Assembly (NCBI GenBank): GCA_026415595.1
Contig: JAOAGU010000018.1
Location: 1 to 16,398, forward strand
DNA length: 16,398 nt
Source: Thermodesulfovibrio sp.
GTDB taxonomy: Bacteria; Nitrospirota; Thermodesulfovibrionia; Thermodesulfovibrionales; Thermodesulfovibrionaceae
Direction of reading: 5' to 3'
Both the position numbers and the translations under genes were made by a program. Below are positions 15,590 through 16,398 of this stretch, piece after piece (position 1 is the first letter of the stretch; each line of letters starts with the position of its first letter). The notes under the pieces are model-generated. The model had not been told where the DNA came from, made no database searches, and saw nothing but the letters and a program-made list of their open reading frames with translations.

Positions 15590-16281
15590 AAAAGGGCAAG
15601 ATTAAATTAACATTTATAGGATTGATATCTTCTTTGTTTCTATCAGGATGTGTAACAATGGGTGAATATGAGCAAATGAGAGCAGACATTGCAAAACTTT
15701 ATGTGGAAAACAGTCAGTTAAGAAAGGAAGTTTCTGAATTAAAGACAAGAGTTGATAAAATGTCTTCAGATTTAACTACAGCAGTGGCACTTAAGGAAGG
15801 ACAGATAACACTACTTGCTCAGACACAGGATTATGTAAAGGAACTTCAAATTCTTAAAGGCAGATTTGAGGAAAACTCATATAACAATGATAAGAGATTT
15901 AAAGAATTGAATGAAAAAATTGCAGAATTACAGACTAAAATCACGCAGACTGCTCAGCCTGTTACACCAAAAGAAACAGAACAGAAAAAGGCTGTCTCTG
16001 AATTAAAAAATCCAAAAGAGATTTATGATTCAGCCCATATAGATATAAAAGAGAAAAAATATGCCTCTGCAAGGGCTAAATTTGAAGAGATTATAAAGAG
16101 TTATCCTGACTTTGAGCTTCTTCCCAATTCCTATTTCTGGGTTGCAGAGACCTATTACAATGAAAAGAAATATGAAGAAGCTATACTGTCTTATGAGGAA
16201 TTTCTTAAAAAATATCCAAAACATGAGAAAGCACCAGGAGCGCTTCTTAAAGAGGGCATGGCATTTTTAGAGCTAAAATAA
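15586..16281 (+). CDS. cpoB: CpoB/YbgF-type Tol-Pal protein, lipoprotein form with shortened TPR end
   Basis: Envelope protein that acts with Tol-Pal to coordinate outer-membrane constriction and cell-wall synthesis. Its 231 residues have a lipoprotein signal (LSG then Cys22), unlike the soluble E. coli protein. A coiled coil with heptad-like Leu/Ile spacing covers about 27-120, and a linker rich in Thr, Pro, Glu and Lys covers 120-142. TPR repeats follow: PKEIYDSAHIDIKEKKYASA (143 on) and SYFWVAETYYNEKKYEEAI (182 on). The third repeat breaks off after its first helix at GMAFLELK; relatives normally continue for about 30 residues. Its ATG overlaps the pal stop by four bases, and GAGGAGGG precedes it. 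The shortened end is real in the sequence; no other frame restores the missing helix. Confidence 0.9.
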   Translation: MKKGKIKLTFIGLISSLFLSGCVTMGEYEQMRADIAKLYVENSQLRKEVSELKTRVDKMSSDLTTAVALKEGQITLLAQTQDYVKELQILKGRFEENSYNNDKRFKELNEKIAELQTKITQTAQPVTPKETEQKKAVSELKNPKEIYDSAHIDIKEKKYASARAKFEEIIKSYPDFELLPNSYFWVAETYYNEKKYEEAILSYEEFLKKYPKHEKAPGALLKEGMAFLELK

Positions 16282-16308
16282 GATATTTTCAAATAATGAA
16301 ATGATAAA

Positions 16309-16332
16309 AATTTTATATTGCAATATAAAATT
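16309..16332. repeat. Perfect 24-bp AT-rich palindrome downstream of cpoB
   Basis: The half-site AATTTTATATTG is followed directly by its reverse complement. It lies 28 bp past the cpoB stop and holds only two G and two C, so as a terminator it would be weak, and only AAATGTAAAAAAA follows it. It could be a weak terminator or a binding site for a dimeric regulator. The remaining sequence to the window end is AT-rich with no recognised gene. Confidence 0.6.
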
Positions 16333-16398
16333 AAATGTAAAAAAATACAATCAAAATATTTTAATAAAACTCTTGAATTTATGAAGATAATTTAATAT

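Noticed and set aside
16276..16398. Frameshift that would extend CpoB past its stop
   Set aside because: I read the +1 frame after the stop (IRYFQIMK then stop) and saw no TPR-like residues in any frame, so a simple frameshift is not supported.

Overview
The window reads as chromosomal DNA of an anaerobic sulfate- or sulfite-reducing bacterium. AT-rich sequence, a complete dsrMKJOP operon preceded by an RsbRD-type gene, dsrC, a siroheme-amidase-type gene (dsrN/cbiA) and a diderm Pal lipoprotein fit a Thermodesulfovibrio-like Nitrospirota genome. That lineage is an inference from gene content and base composition; no rRNA marker is present. The first 29 bases are not biological: they are the Nextera read-1 transposase adapter, so genomic sequence starts at base 30.

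Layout. (1) Bases 30-1448, minus strand: a universal stress protein, a small signal-peptide membrane protein and a TauE/SafE-type anion transporter, in that transcriptional order. The transporter is cut off by the contig end. (2) Bases 1449-1848: a 400-bp divergent AT-rich spacer. (3) Bases 1849-3492, plus strand: pyrG (CTP synthase), which faces the dsr operon across a shared palindromic terminator. (4) Bases 3539-9100, minus strand: an RsbRD-N-domain protein followed by dsrM, dsrK, dsrJ, dsrO and dsrP, tightly packed. (5) Bases 9200-11998, minus strand: dsrN, an uncharacterised zinc-ribbon/helical-repeat protein overlapping dsrN by 8 nt, then dsrC with its own promoter and a strong terminator. 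(6) Bases 12037-14927, plus strand: glyQ and glyS, divergent from dsrN across only 38 bp. (7) Bases 15023-16281, plus strand: pal and a lipoprotein form of cpoB/ybgF, followed by AT-rich non-coding sequence to the end.

How the genes fit together. In dissimilatory sulfite reduction, DsrAB (not in this window) uses a siroheme-type cofactor and passes sulfur to the two C-terminal cysteines of DsrC as a trisulfide. DsrMKJOP couples reduction of that DsrC trisulfide to the menaquinone pool and periplasmic electron carriers. DsrN is the likely amidase for the siroheme, and the TauE-type transporter could move sulfite or another sulfur oxyanion across the membrane. Two genes tied to this module have no established function: the RsbRD-domain protein heading dsrMKJOP and the zinc-ribbon helical-repeat protein between dsrN and dsrC. 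They are the best candidates here for under-described sulfur biology. pyrG, glyQS and pal-cpoB are housekeeping neighbours. Both pyrG and glyQ lack a Shine-Dalgarno sequence and have promoter-like elements that would place transcription starts almost at the ATG.
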